Origin: Enterobacter sp. 10-1 | Lineage (GTDB): Bacteria > Pseudomonadota > Gammaproteobacteria > Enterobacterales > Enterobacteriaceae | Direction: 5' to 3' | DNA length: 64,000 nt | Assembly: GCA_002270295.1 (NCBI GenBank) | Contig: NISF01000009.1 | Span: 1-64,000, forward strand | Part shown: positions 8,753-17,434 of the stretch, in pieces | Layout of the letters: every line of letters begins with the position of its first letter | How positions within the stretch are numbered: the first letter of the stretch is position 1 | Made by a program: the position numbers and the translations under genes | Notes under the pieces: model-generated | Told to the model about the DNA's origin: nothing | Databases searched by the model: none | The model's input: the letters and a program-made list of their open reading frames with translations, nothing else

Positions 8753-9099
8753 GCCGATACCTCTCTGTCGCTGCTGGATAACAAATTGATAATCAGCACA
8801 CCCGCGATGACCAGACTCATACCCGTGATCGTTCCCGTACTGAGCGTCTGATTGAAGATAAATGCATGAATCAAATTCGTAGCCAGAATGCCAATGCCGG
8901 ACCACAAGGCATAAGCCACCCCCATATGTATGCGCTTCAGAGCGTGCGTCAGGCTGTAATATGAAACTACATAACCCAGCGTAGCGAATACAGCAGGAAT
9001 GGCGCGAGTCACTCCTTCGGATAAGACCAGCATAAAAGTGGCGAAAATTTCAGTGATGATCGCCAGCGTCAGCCAGAGAAAGCAATTTGCTCGAGTCAT
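8749..9099 (-). CDS. SMR-family efflux protein (first subunit)
   Basis: First gene of the four-gene operon. It is 116 residues with four hydrophobic spans, the essential Glu at E17 (ITEIFATFML) and the AYALWSGIGI motif, typical of Qac/EmrE-type SMR exporters of quaternary ammonium compounds. The ribosome site is weak (GGAAAA upstream of ATG). Operon order is SMR, SMR, lyase, activase with overlapping starts and stops. Substrate within the family cannot be told from sequence. Confidence 0.85.
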   Translation of the reverse strand: MTRANCFLWLTLAIITEIFATFMLVLSEGVTRAIPAVFATLGYVVSYYSLTHALKRIHMGVAYALWSGIGILATNLIHAFIFNQTLSTGTITGMSLVIAGVLIINLLSSSDREVSA

Positions 9100-9576
9100 A
9101 AATTTTCCGATTTAGTTGAATAATTAACCTTGCATCCCCACAATAATGGGGCCGATATTCAGTCAGAGAATGTCGATAAAATAACCACAGTGTCTGCACT
9201 CCCCCTCTGAATAAAAATAATCATCCTTGATGACAATACATTACCTGAGTTATTAATCGAATTATAGGGTCAAAAAAATAAACCATAAGACAACAGACCA
9301 TCAGTAATAACTGTGCGTTTAAACATGTTTATGGCCTGTTAGTTTAATGTATGTGCATACGTTACAGCTCAGAAGGTGTTTTAATTTGGTTGTGTTTATG
9401 GGTGGTTTATACTGCCTTTGATAATATTCAATTATGATACATGAATATTGTTTACTGTTGACTTCATTATTGTCAAAAAAGATTTAACAATAGCAGGATA
9501 CATGAGAGTTCAGGGTATCTTTACTTGCATCAAGATGTCATAATGCCCACGTGCTGGCTTAAAGAGAATAAATATC
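9100..9576. promoter_or_regulatory. Upstream region of the SMR-cutC-cutD operon
   Basis: This is 477 bases without a gene between the divergent operon and lipoprotein gene. It holds a hairpin with CCCC/GGGG arms around 9137-9153, close upstream of the operon start, and several AT-rich stretches that could be promoters for either side. I found no regulator gene adjacent and no two-hairpin ACGR motif of a guanidine-II riboswitch. Any control by substrate or oxygen is not visible here. Confidence 0.35.
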
Positions 9577-9993
9577 ATGCGTAAACTAAGTGCTCTTTTG
9601 ATCACATTTGTGATGACCGCCTGTGTATCGCTTCAACCGTATGGTAAGGATACTAAGGTAACACAGAGCTACTATTACAAGGATTCAACGAAGCCCAGAG
9701 CAGTGTACTCATGCATGCAGGATGAGCTTTTTTCTCAGGGGTACCTTCTGGAGTACGGAAAACTCAACAATAAGTTTGGCGTTAATCGTTTCGATGTGAC
9801 GCGTAAGTCAGAAAATGTCGCCAGCCTTGAGATTAATACTGCTGGTTCATCCGTATCAAGCCAGGCATTTGTTAAAAATGATCGAGTTCGTAAAGATATT
9901 GATGCGGTTCAGTCATATTGCGTGAAAAATACAGGCCACAGCGCCTCGATAGTAGGGGCAGTTATTGAGGGATTATGGGAGGGGTTGAAATAA
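9577..9993 (+). CDS. Predicted small lipoprotein, unknown function
   Basis: A 138-residue protein with a signal peptide ending in FVMTAC, a usable lipobox with Cys at residue 16. The mature part has two further Cys residues (C46 and one near residue 115) that could pair. No family recognised. It stands alone, divergent from the SMR operon. A GCCAGC/GCTGGC hairpin at about 10,018-10,038 follows the stop and may be its terminator. Confidence 0.6.
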   Translation: MRKLSALLITFVMTACVSLQPYGKDTKVTQSYYYKDSTKPRAVYSCMQDELFSQGYLLEYGKLNNKFGVNRFDVTRKSENVASLEINTAGSSVSSQAFVKNDRVRKDIDAVQSYCVKNTGHSASIVGAVIEGLWEGLK

Positions 9994-10454
9994 AACTCAG
10001 CTCATTTCATGAGTCCTGCCAGCAACCATAATGCTGGCACACATTACTTTTATGCAGACAAAGTAACGCCGGCCAAACATTCAGTCACATCAGGTTAGTG
10101 AATATTATTGGTGTTGTTTGCCTGTCAGACAGTACTGTCTGATAGTTGACGACTTAAAGTGAATGTCATACAGGCACGTAGAGTTTTCAATTGAACCAGA
10201 TGCAGAGCACGTTCGCCATTAAAAACCTGACCGATTCTATATCATTTTTATTGAATAAACAGTAGGAGCATTCTATCAAAATCAGGTAATGATAATGCTC
10301 TGATTTAGAGAGTTATCCCCATCCTAGGGTTGTAGAATACTAAATGAATTATGTTCATTAACACCATTGCAATATAGTGGCTAACATACTATATGTGTAA
10401 CGAGGGTTTGTAGTCAATGATTATATTGAGTGATGCCATTAATTATTCTGAGTG
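9994..10454. other. Intergenic region with an 18-bp perfect palindrome
   Basis: About 460 AT-rich bases without a gene. At 10,125-10,142 there is the perfect palindrome TCAGACAGTACTGTCTGA, long enough to be a dimeric regulator site or recombination site. Otherwise nothing recognisable. Confidence 0.4.
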
Positions 10455-10940
10455 ATGAAATCAATGTATAAAATAATTATCCCCTTAATTGTTTCTTTAC
10501 TAATGAGTGTAGGTTGCAAAGGACCATCAGCTGGTTCCCAGTATTATATTAATTATGCTCTTACTGGACAGAAAATGTCTTCGTCATACGGCATTGTCAC
10601 TGGGGTAAGGTATATAACTATCCACAACGATACTGGTTATAATATTATGGGGACAGTCAGTGGGGCTGCACTTGGCGGTATCGCCGGAAATGTTATTGGT
10701 AGTCAACGCCATGCAACAATGGGTGGCGCGGCAGCAGGAATATTAGTCGGACAGGCGATCCAGAGCCGGTTAGCTCGTAGCCATGTTGTTGAACTATTTA
10801 TTAGACCAGATGACGGGCGTGATTTTGTTATTGTGCAGCCAACCAGAGGAGCTACTTTTTTTGTCGGACAGAGTGTGAATATCACGTATCGTAGAGGCCA
10901 TATAGTTATTTTACCGAGGCAGGAGATGTCGGTTTTATAA
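10455..10940 (+). CDS. Glycine-zipper outer-membrane lipoprotein (SlyB-like)
   Basis: About 161 residues: a signal peptide with a lipobox-like SVGC, then a glycine-zipper segment (GTVSGAALGGIAGNVIG and GGAAAGILVGQ) as in SlyB/PcP-type 17-kDa lipoproteins, then a beta-rich tail with VGQSVNITYRRG. Such proteins sit in the outer membrane under envelope-stress control in relatives. The GTG two codons before and an ATG four codons inside are alternative starts; none has a strong ribosome site. Immediately downstream lies a fragment of foreign DNA, so its right border is a junction. Confidence 0.7.
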   Translation: MKSMYKIIIPLIVSLLMSVGCKGPSAGSQYYINYALTGQKMSSSYGIVTGVRYITIHNDTGYNIMGTVSGAALGGIAGNVIGSQRHATMGGAAAGILVGQAIQSRLARSHVVELFIRPDDGRDFVIVQPTRGATFFVGQSVNITYRRGHIVILPRQEMSVL

Positions 10941-11490
10941 CCTATCACAGGGTGAACTACGGTTTTCAGACCATAGATGCCGATCGCCAGCACGAGCTGA
11001 ATGCAGATCACCAGCCCCATCTTGAGCGGCGACAACGCCATGGGCAAAGCCTGGCGCATAACATCCATCGCGGGAATAACCATAATTCTCACATCGCACG
11101 ACATTCGGTAAGGTCTTGTCGATCTGCCGCCGTAATCGGTATAGACGACGTCCTGGTTCAGGTTTTGTTGCCGCGGGCCAGCAATGACGCGGAACACGGA
11201 ATCGTCCTATTCGGCCTTAGAGATGAAACCAGTCCAGTTCGCCAGGCGCGAAAGCAGATTGGGTCGACCTGAGCCAGCAGACAGGCGCGCAGTCCGGTTG
11301 AGTTATTCGACCAGCCAGTTCAGGTAACAGTGCCGCTCGGTACTTCGGTCAATCCAGCGTCACGATTGTCATCGTAGAGCTAGGATTCGCGAGCCGTGCT
11401 GGAGAAATATCCGCGTGTGTCGTCGAAGTAGTTGGAATCGCTCCAACTGATGTCCGCCATCAGCTCCTCACTGAGGTTTGGCTGGTTAAT
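10941..11490 (-). pseudogene. TraG-type gene of an integrative conjugative element, decayed
   Basis: Read on the minus strand in shifting frames: DISWSDSNYFDDTRGYFSS, then YDDNRDAGL, then PRQQNLNQDVVYTDYGG, then AMDVMRQALPMALSPLKMGL and LVLAIGIYGLKTVV. I recognise these in order as the N-terminal to middle part of the TraG-like inner-membrane mating protein of PAGI-2/ICEclc-type elements of proteobacteria. Several stops and shifts disrupt it. It is unrelated to the plasmid's own F-type traG at 31,199 and marks a past encounter with another conjugation family. Confidence 0.65.
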
Positions 11491-11504
11491 GAACAGCTTA
11501 GAAC

Positions 11505-12059
11505 CCGTCTCCGGAGTTGCTGGCCGTGCTGATCCGCGAGCTGACCGGGAGGACGCAATGATACCCCTCCCGTCAGGCACCCGTATCTGGCTGGTCGCCG
11601 GAGCCATGGATATGCGTAAATCCTTCAACTGGCTGGGCGAACAGATACAACACGTTCTGGATGAGGAGCCCTTCTCCGGCCACCTGTTCATCTTCCGGGG
11701 ACGCCGTGGCGATACCGTGAAGGTCCTCTGGGCCGATGCTGATGGTCTGTGCCTGTTCATCAAATGTCTGGCCTGCTGCACGCGACGGCAAAATCGCGAA
11801 CACCTGCGCACAACTTGCCATGCTTCTCGATAAGCTGGACTGGCGTCAGCCAAAAACAGCACGCCTTAACTCACTGACAATGTTGTAAAAAGGACATGAC
11901 CGCATTATGAATGTGGTCATGAGTCAGGACTATCTCGCCCGTATCGCTGTGCTGGAAGATGCGCTTCGCCAGAAAGACAGCCAGCTCAGCCTCGTTGCAG
12001 AGACTGAGTCGTTCCTGCGTTCGTCGCTGGCCCGCGCTGAAGAGAGTGTATCGCCTTAG
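11505..12059 (+). mobile_element. IS66-family relic (tnpA tail, broken tnpB, tnpC start)
   Basis: A tail reading PELLAVLIRELTGRTQ ends at an ATGA overlap with tnpB. TnpB begins at 11,558 (MIPLPSGTRIWLVAGAMDMR) with HLFIFRGRRGD and DGLCLFIK; after a small deletion or shift it resumes as QLAMLLDKLDWRQPK and stops at 11,886-11,888. TnpC begins at 11,907 (MNVVMSQDYLARIAVLEDAL) and is cut after 50 codons by a TAG. It is a second, differently truncated IS66 copy from the one at 4633-5114. Confidence 0.7.
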
Positions 12060-12107
12060 GGTGGCGCTGCCGTAAGGCATTTCAATGTTAATAATAAGGA
12101 CGTTGGA

Positions 12108-12469
12108 ATGAGTTTTGCTGATTTACCTGTGCCTGACCGGAATATATGTCACACAATATTCCGCTATCTTCATGACGGGCATTTATCGAAGTCAGTCTTC
12201 AGGGAAGTATGAAGCTAACTGCAGAAAAAATGTGTATCACAATCGGTGCCGTCAGCCAGAAAATCCTTCATATTGAGGAACAGATGAGGAATAAATTATT
12301 CTCACGAAAGGGTAAAATCCTGAGGCTGAGTATTCCCGGCCTCAGCTTACGTGATGCGGTTGGGCGGGGATTAAAAGAGATAGAAAATGGCTGGGCAAAA
12401 ATTGTTCCGCCGTTTCAGAATCAGCTGGTCATTTCAGCGCTGCCGGTGATTGCCTACACGAACACGTAG
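12108..12469 (+). pseudogene. LysR-type regulator N-terminal relic
   Basis: An ATG at 12,108 begins MSFADLPVPDRN. After one frameshift and a TGA the pieces RAFIEVSLQGSMKLTAEKM and CITIGAVSQKILHIEEQ form the winged helix-turn-helix of a LysR/GcvA-type regulator, followed by a short linker that ends at 12,469 where an effector domain should begin. Inactive. Its former target is unknown. Confidence 0.6.
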
Positions 12470-12712
12470 TATTCGATAGTTGACCCCGATTATTCCTGAC
12501 AACCCTTATTTTATAATTTAAAAAAACAGCACAAGATAATTTATCTGCTTTATATTTAATAATACCCATGCGGAATTAAATTTATTGCACTAGGGCATCT
12601 TACTTTTGCTCTCTAGTAGTGCAAGACATCCGGAAAGTACTGGTCAAATCCGTTTTTTTAATGGCACCACTATTTCTTTATCTCTTTTTCACACAATGGA
12701 GAGGTAATAAAC

Positions 12713-13390
12713 ATGGATCCTGTATTAAGTCATTTTACGACCAGTCATGACGAATATCATACTGATGAAACTGCTTCAACATTTGGTATACTGCAGGCAC
12801 TCCCTGGACACATCCCGTCAAAAGAAAACTATATTATCCCTGACGAAATAATTCAGGAATGGGTAAGTAATAAATATGATTTTTTGATTAAACAACTGAC
12901 AGACAGGATCTCAAATAATACACCGCGGAGTCTCTCACGGGTCGGTCAGGACAATCCTTGAAACATATTCCCGGGATCAGTCGCTTGATTACAGCGAGTT
13001 TTACTGTCAGTTCATGAATAATATCTATACACCCCAGAAAGAAGATGGCGAGTTATTAAGACGGGTGATCCTGAATCAGGTGCTGCAGGCAGTTGCCAGA
13101 TACGTTGCAGCCTATGAAAGCAATACTGCAGGTAAAAATACGACCGGTTTCGATGATGTATGTTCCCTGCTCCCGGAAACCCTGCGCATGTCGATACACC
13201 GTAAAGATGAGAAACACGGGCATTACTCTGTGCAGATATCGCCTTCCTCCTCCCGGGTCCCCTGGCATGGTGTGGCTGTTCTGGAACCAACACAAAACGG
13301 GTTCCTGCTGGATGTCCGTCTGGAAAGAGAGGTTCGCATAGCCGGATATACCGGAGTCAGTCCGACCGGACGTGAGCAGCCTCCCTTTTT
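12713..13390 (+). pseudogene. Unknown gene, frameshifted and interrupted by the IS2-like element
   Basis: Starts at 12,713 after AGAGGTAA (MDPVLSHFTTSHDEYHTDE). It shifts frame near 12,930-12,945 and continues as TILETYSRDQSLDYSEFYCQ and MNNIYTPQKEDGELL on to 13,390, where the IS begins. The part past the shift (about 150 codons) is soluble and mixed alpha/beta, with no signal peptide. No family recognised. No continuation is found on the other side of the IS, so a deletion accompanied or followed insertion. Confidence 0.45.
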
Positions 13391-13401
13391 TGGATTGGCC
13401 C

Positions 13402-14268
13402 CTATATTTCCATACACTTTTTATCACTTAACCCATTACTGGTTCGCCGCCGCAGATATTCCCGTGGGGAACGATATCCCAGTGCACTATGCGGATGCCA
13501 TTCGTTGTAATGTTCGAAGGCCTCCGCAAGGTTCTTTACCGCTGTTAACCCGTCGGGCTTGGGCATGATGCTGATGTAATCGCGCTTCATCGTTTTCACG
13601 AAGCTCTCCGCCATCCCGTTGCTTTCCATTCTGGCGAACTGACGCGTCTGATGAGAACGGTAGGCTGAACCGTTGTCTGTCAGCCACTCAACGGGGGATG
13701 CCAGCAGGCTGTTACCGAAGCGACGCTCCACTGCACCCTGCATGACGTCCTGCACGGTTTCACTGTCATAGCCACCGGTACTGGCCGCCCAGTGCAGTGC
13801 CTCGCGATCGCAACAGTCCAGCGCGAACGTGACCCGCAGTTTTTCACCGTTATCACAGCTGAACTCGAAGCCGTCAGAGCACCACCGCTGGTTACTTTCT
13901 CCAACGGCCACTTTCCCTGTATGCGCCCGCTTCGAGGGCGGTATTGCCGGTTTTCGCTCAAGCAGCAGCGTATTCTGACGCATGATGCGGTATACACGTT
14001 TGGCATTGATCACCGCCATGTCGTCACTTTCTGATTGTCTGCGCAGCAGTGCCCATACCCGACGATAACCATAGGTGGGCAGATCGCCGATAACGGTATG
14101 GATACGGGCCAGCGCTTCAGTATCATCAGGCTTGCGCTTGCACCGACGGTCCTGCCAGTCCTTCGACCGACGGGCCATGGCATGCAGTTGCACACGCGAG
14201 ACCCGGAGGCAACGACTGACAAGGCTTATTCGCCATCCTCCGGCAACAAGGGCACGTGCGCTATCCAC
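13402..14268 (-). pseudogene. insD: IS2 OrfB transposase with 13-residue deletion in the DDE domain
   Basis: 288 residues against 301 in IS2 InsD. Between TRQFAR and MESNGMAES about 13 residues found in IS2 are missing. In IS3-family transposases the second catalytic Asp (TDNGS) and the catalytic Glu (AES) are separated by 35 residues; here I count 22, so the deletion removes exactly the difference. The frame is kept but the active site geometry should be broken. The product normally arises as OrfAB by -1 frameshifting. Confidence 0.8.
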
Positions 14269-14591
14269 TTTTTTTGTCGGCCATATTCAACGGCTTCTTT
14301 CAGCAGCTCGTTTTCCATGGTTTTTTTGCCCAGCAGGCGCTGTAACTCTTTAATTTGCTTCATTGCAGATGCCAGCTCCGACGCGGGAACAACCTGTTCA
14401 CCAGCGGCAACGGCGGTGAGACTGCCTTCCTGATACTGCTTGCGCCACAGGAACAGCTGACTGGCAGCAACACCATGCTGCCGGGCGACCAGCGACACAG
14501 TCATACCAGGCTCAAAGCTCTGCTGAACAATGGCGATTTTTTCCTGAACGCTGCGGCGTCTGCGCTTCTCTGGACCTAAAACATCAATCAT
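14226..14591 (-). CDS. insC: IS2 OrfA (InsC) regulatory/DNA-binding subunit
   Basis: 121 residues, starting [20 protein letters not shown], the standard IS2 OrfA length and start. It has an N-terminal helix-turn-helix ([20 protein letters not shown]) and a leucine-rich dimerisation helix at the end ([17 protein letters not shown]). It overlaps orfB by 43 bases, the region of the programmed frameshift. OrfA of IS2 binds the IS end and represses its promoter. Confidence 0.85.
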   Translation of the reverse strand: MIDVLGPEKRRRRSVQEKIAIVQQSFEPGMTVSLVARQHGVAASQLFLWRKQYQEGSLTAVAAGEQVVPASELASAMKQIKELQRLLGKKTMENELLKEAVEYGRQKKWIAHVPLLPEDGE

Positions 14592-14763
14592 CCGGACTCC
14601 AACGACTAGTCTAAAAACTAGTATTAAGACTATCACTAACTTAAGTGATGCCAACTGTCTGGAGATTCATGGGGCCAGTCTAAAAATAAATACGATCATC
14701 GTAAATATATTATGGACACTTTTACTACTGTACCCAGGTGAGCTGAGAAATTCGCAGTGCGGC

Positions 14764-14870
14764 TTATTCATCTAGAATCAGGCTGGTCTCGAACAGATTT
14801 CCTGTTTCATCAAAACTAAACCAATATGCGTTATGACCCTGGTGACCCTGTGACCCTGGCCCAAATTCAG
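14764..14870 (-). pseudogene. Phage-type tail fibre, C-terminal fragment
   Basis: The minus strand reads EFGPGSQGHQGHNAYW, then FSFDETGNLFET and ends at TAA 14,764-14,766. It is the end of a fibre-like protein whose beginning lies on the other side of the IS3-family element (16,046-16,418), same strand. The GSQGHQGH repeat is coded by the GACCCTG repeats visible on the plus strand. The middle of the gene is missing, so more than a simple insertion occurred. Confidence 0.55.
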
Positions 14871-15984
14871 TGCAGTGCTAAATCAGAGATCCTCGTCTTT
14901 CTCCGGAGACTTCGGATGAATTCAGCCGGAGTCATGTCATTTAATGATGAATGCGTTCTCTCATGATTATATTCCCTGCGCCAGTTGTCGAGTTTGTCCT
15001 GCGCATCTTCCAGCGACAGGAACCAGTGAATGTTCAGGCATTCATCCCGCAGACTGCCATTAAATGACTCAATAAACGGGTTATCCGTTGGTTTTCCGGG
15101 GCGGGAGAAGTCCATTGTGACACCGTGCTCATACGCCCATTTATCCAGAATTTTCGAAATAAACTCGCTGCCGTTATCTGTCTGAATACGTACCGGCAGG
15201 CGCTTGCCCAGCACCCGCAACCCTTCCATCACACCGACCACATCCTCACCTTTCAGCGACTTTCCGGCATGGATCGCCACACACTCCCGACTAAAATTAT
15301 CCACTACAGTCAGCGCCCGGAAACGTCGTCCGTTAAACAGGTTATCCGACACGAAATCCATACTCCAGCACTGATCGACACCGGTCAGGACCGGACGTTG
15401 CTGACGATGTGCTGCACTGACATGCCTGCGCGGGCGTTTTCTGCGCAGGTTGAGGCCTTCCAGACAGTAAATCCGGTGTGTTTTCTTGTGGTTAACAGGC
15501 CAGCCTTCCCGCCGCAGCTGAATATGAATACGCGGGCAACCGTAGCGGATCCGGGTTTCCGCTATTTCCCTGATACGCAGGGTTATCGCCCGATCATCCC
15601 GCCGGCTCTGCCAGTGGTAAACGGTTCTGCTCTGCATCAGCAGTCCGCATCCCCGTCGGACACTGATACGGTAAGCCTCCCGCAGAAAATGCACCGCCTG
15701 ACGCTTCTGAGCCGGCCTCAGAACTTTTGTTTCAGTACCTCCTGCAGCATCTCCTTGTCCAGACTCAGGTCAGCCACCAGTTTCTTCAGCCGTTGATTTT
15801 CATCCTCCAGTTGCCGCAGACGCCGCAGTTCGGTCACGCCCAGACCGGCGAATTTCTTCTTCCAGTTATAAAAAGTGGCTTCAGAAATCCCCATCTTTCG
15901 GCAGACTTCCCCGACACGGGTGCCGGTTTCGGCCTGTTTCAGCGCAAACGCGATCTGTTCTTCGGTATAGCGGGTCTTTTTCAT
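14867..15984 (-). CDS. IS3-family OrfAB transposase
   Basis: OrfA (15,718-15,984, 88 residues, MKKTRYTEEQIAFALKQAE) holds the helix-turn-helix and a leucine-zipper-like end. OrfB (to 14,867) carries the rve/DDE core: first Asp in WSMDFVSDNL, second Asp in TDNGSEFIS, and the Glu in FIESFNGSLRDECL. The two are joined by -1 frameshifting near the end of orfA. All catalytic residues and the DX35E spacing appear intact, so the element may be active. Confidence 0.85.
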
Positions 15985-16045
15985 GGCGATGTGCCTCTCT
16001 GTGAGATGGAAGAAAGACCGGAGACTTCAGTTTAGTCTGGCACTG
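14868..16045 (-). mobile_element. IS3-family (IS407-type) insertion sequence
   Basis: About 1.18 kb with orfA and orfB on the minus strand and related imperfect ends: both begin inward with CAGTGC and then share a pattern of CTAAA..CAGA/CTGAAG and GTCTTTCT. TG...CA termini would place the exact borders at 14,871 and 16,042. I see no matching target duplication. It splits a tail-fibre gene. Confidence 0.7.
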
Positions 16046-16418
16046 TTTTCAGGGAGGAGATCACTGTTGTTGATGTACTGATGCCGGCGTTATGTGAGAC
16101 CACTGCCCCGCCCGAAATATCGACACCGTTACGCAGGGAGACGCGGCCGGTGGACAGACTGAACGAAAACGGGCGCAGGGTGTTCCACTGTCCGTCCTGC
16201 GCCTGGCCGCTGGCCGTGGTCAGGGCGTAGAAATCCCGACCATCGTTACGGAGAATGACGCCGGTATTGCCGTTTGAGAGCCGGAATCCGTTCGCGGCTT
16301 TTGACACAATTTCCTCGTCGCTGACGAGGCGCTTGCGCAGCGTGGTGAGGGATTTGAGTTCGGTGATGTCGTCGTTCACGCCATTCAGTACCAGGGCGTT
16401 TGTCTTCTGTTCAGCCAT
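16046..16418 (-). pseudogene. Phage-type tail fibre, N-terminal fragment
   Basis: Starts at 16,418 with AGGACC upstream (MAEQKTNALVLNGVNDDITE). It has a short coiled segment followed by repeats typical of fibre shafts (GNTGVILRNDGRDFYALTT, SLSTGRVSLRNGVDISGGA). It runs into the IS end and stops there (KTVPD). The C-terminal piece is at 14,764-14,870. Intact relatives bind host receptors for phages or phage-tail-like particles. A LexA site lies 36 bases upstream of the start. Confidence 0.6.
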
Positions 16419-16453
16419 TGTGAGGTCCTTTTTCTGGTTGAGTGCAACAATAA

Positions 16454-16469
16454 CTGTATATACATACAG
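16454..16469. promoter_or_regulatory. LexA (SOS) box
   Basis: CTGTATATACATACAG is a perfect match to the CTGT-N8-ACAG consensus, palindromic and AT-rich in the centre. It sits in the upstream region of the tail-fibre fragment. It would make the downstream gene DNA-damage inducible; whether it originally belonged to this gene or to a fused umuDC-like promoter is open. Confidence 0.7.
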
Positions 16470-17434
16470 TATTTATTTACCTTACTTCTCTTCAGCAGCC
16501 CTGTCAACAGATGAGACGCATTCGTATTTGCCAGTCGGGGTGTGCCGCTCTGCGGCACAGAAGGCGGTGCGAAAAAGTCAAAGAGGACGCAGAAGTCAGT
16601 CCGCCGAAGCCCGGCGCAGCCGGCAACGATTTGATAGGTTCTGCCAATCCCCATCCCCGCCCTGATAAGCCATACCCACAAATAACGCTTCAGGAGCTGC
16701 TGTACGCGGTCGGAGTGGTCCCGACAAGGCGTAGCCGTAGTCGGGGCGTATCTCCGCGTTAGCGCCGTTCAGGCGCTTACGAGCGTGTACCCGATAACTT
16801 ACCGCAGTACGACCTGCAGCGATGAACAAGAGTAGTTACAACACCCATCATTAAAAGCGATGTCTTCCCCGGCCTTTGGCCGGGGGCGGCGGCGCTTTTC
16901 AGTGGTGGGGAGGGGCTCGGGGTTGCAGAACGGCGCCGGGGTTTGTTTTAAAAAGGGATTTATTGAATGATGTAACTAATGTGTGTGCTGGTTATATGCC
17001 CGCCGCTTGCCGGCGGGAGGTACTTCTGGATCTGAGCGGCGCGGGCGCTTGCGACCGCTGTTAGCGAAGGCCTCATTGAGACTGTCCACAGGACAGACGA
17101 CGAACAGGTTTTCCTTTGAGACGAAAGAGATTCAGATCTTTAAAAGAAGTTCAGAGCAGGTATTTAAAGGGAACCATGCGCTCTGTAACCCCTGACGACA
17201 GGCACCCTGACAACATATCGGCTGTAGCCTTGTGAATAGTTCCCTTGCAGTTAAATGTGTATAAGTAAAATCAGGCCTAAACGCCGGCGTCCGGGCCCTG
17301 ATATTTCATCCGCCACGAGAATTAATGAGGCACTGGCCGGTATGGCCATAAACGAAGTGGTCAGAAATCAGCCACGTCCGGGAGACGGACGTGCGAAAGT
17401 CTCCGGCGCCAGCCGGATAACAAAAATGAGAGGG
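16470..17434. other. Replication origin region (oriR) downstream of repA
   Basis: In IncFII plasmids the origin lies just past the end of repA, here to the left. The 965 bases hold no convincing gene. A DnaA box is at 17,256-17,264. Strong GC hairpins are at 16,867-16,885 (CCCCGGCC TTT GGCCGGGG) and 16,997-17,015 (CCCGCCG/CGGCGGG). RepA in this family acts in cis on the origin. Exact borders cannot be set by eye. Confidence 0.65.
17256..17264 (-). promoter_or_regulatory. DnaA box
   Basis: TGTGTATAA on the plus strand (TTATACACA on the minus) fits the DnaA box consensus. It lies about 170 bases beyond the repA stop, where IncFII oriR has its DnaA site. Confidence 0.6.

Larger units (their letters stand above)
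13391..14682 (-). mobile_element. IS2-like element (IS3 family), 39 bp shorter than IS2
   Basis: Left end TGGATTGGCCCCTATATTTC and right end GGGGCCAGTCTA match the IS2 termini. The length is 1,292 bp against 1,331 bp for IS2, a difference of exactly 39 bp, explained by one in-frame deletion in orfB. Flanking five-base sequences (TTTTT and AAAAT) are not a target duplication, so one flank was lost by recombination. Contains orfA (14,226-14,591) and orfB (13,402-14,268). Confidence 0.85.

Noticed and set aside
9100..9576. Guanidine riboswitch upstream of the SMR genes
   Set aside because: SMR genes often follow guanidine riboswitches, so I looked for the paired ACGR loops of guanidine-II and found none; the only clear hairpin has a different loop.
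13386..14687. Target-site duplication of the IS2-like element
   Set aside because: Flanks TTTTT and AAAAT do not match as a direct repeat; likewise no matching flanks for the IS3-family element near 14,868-16,045.
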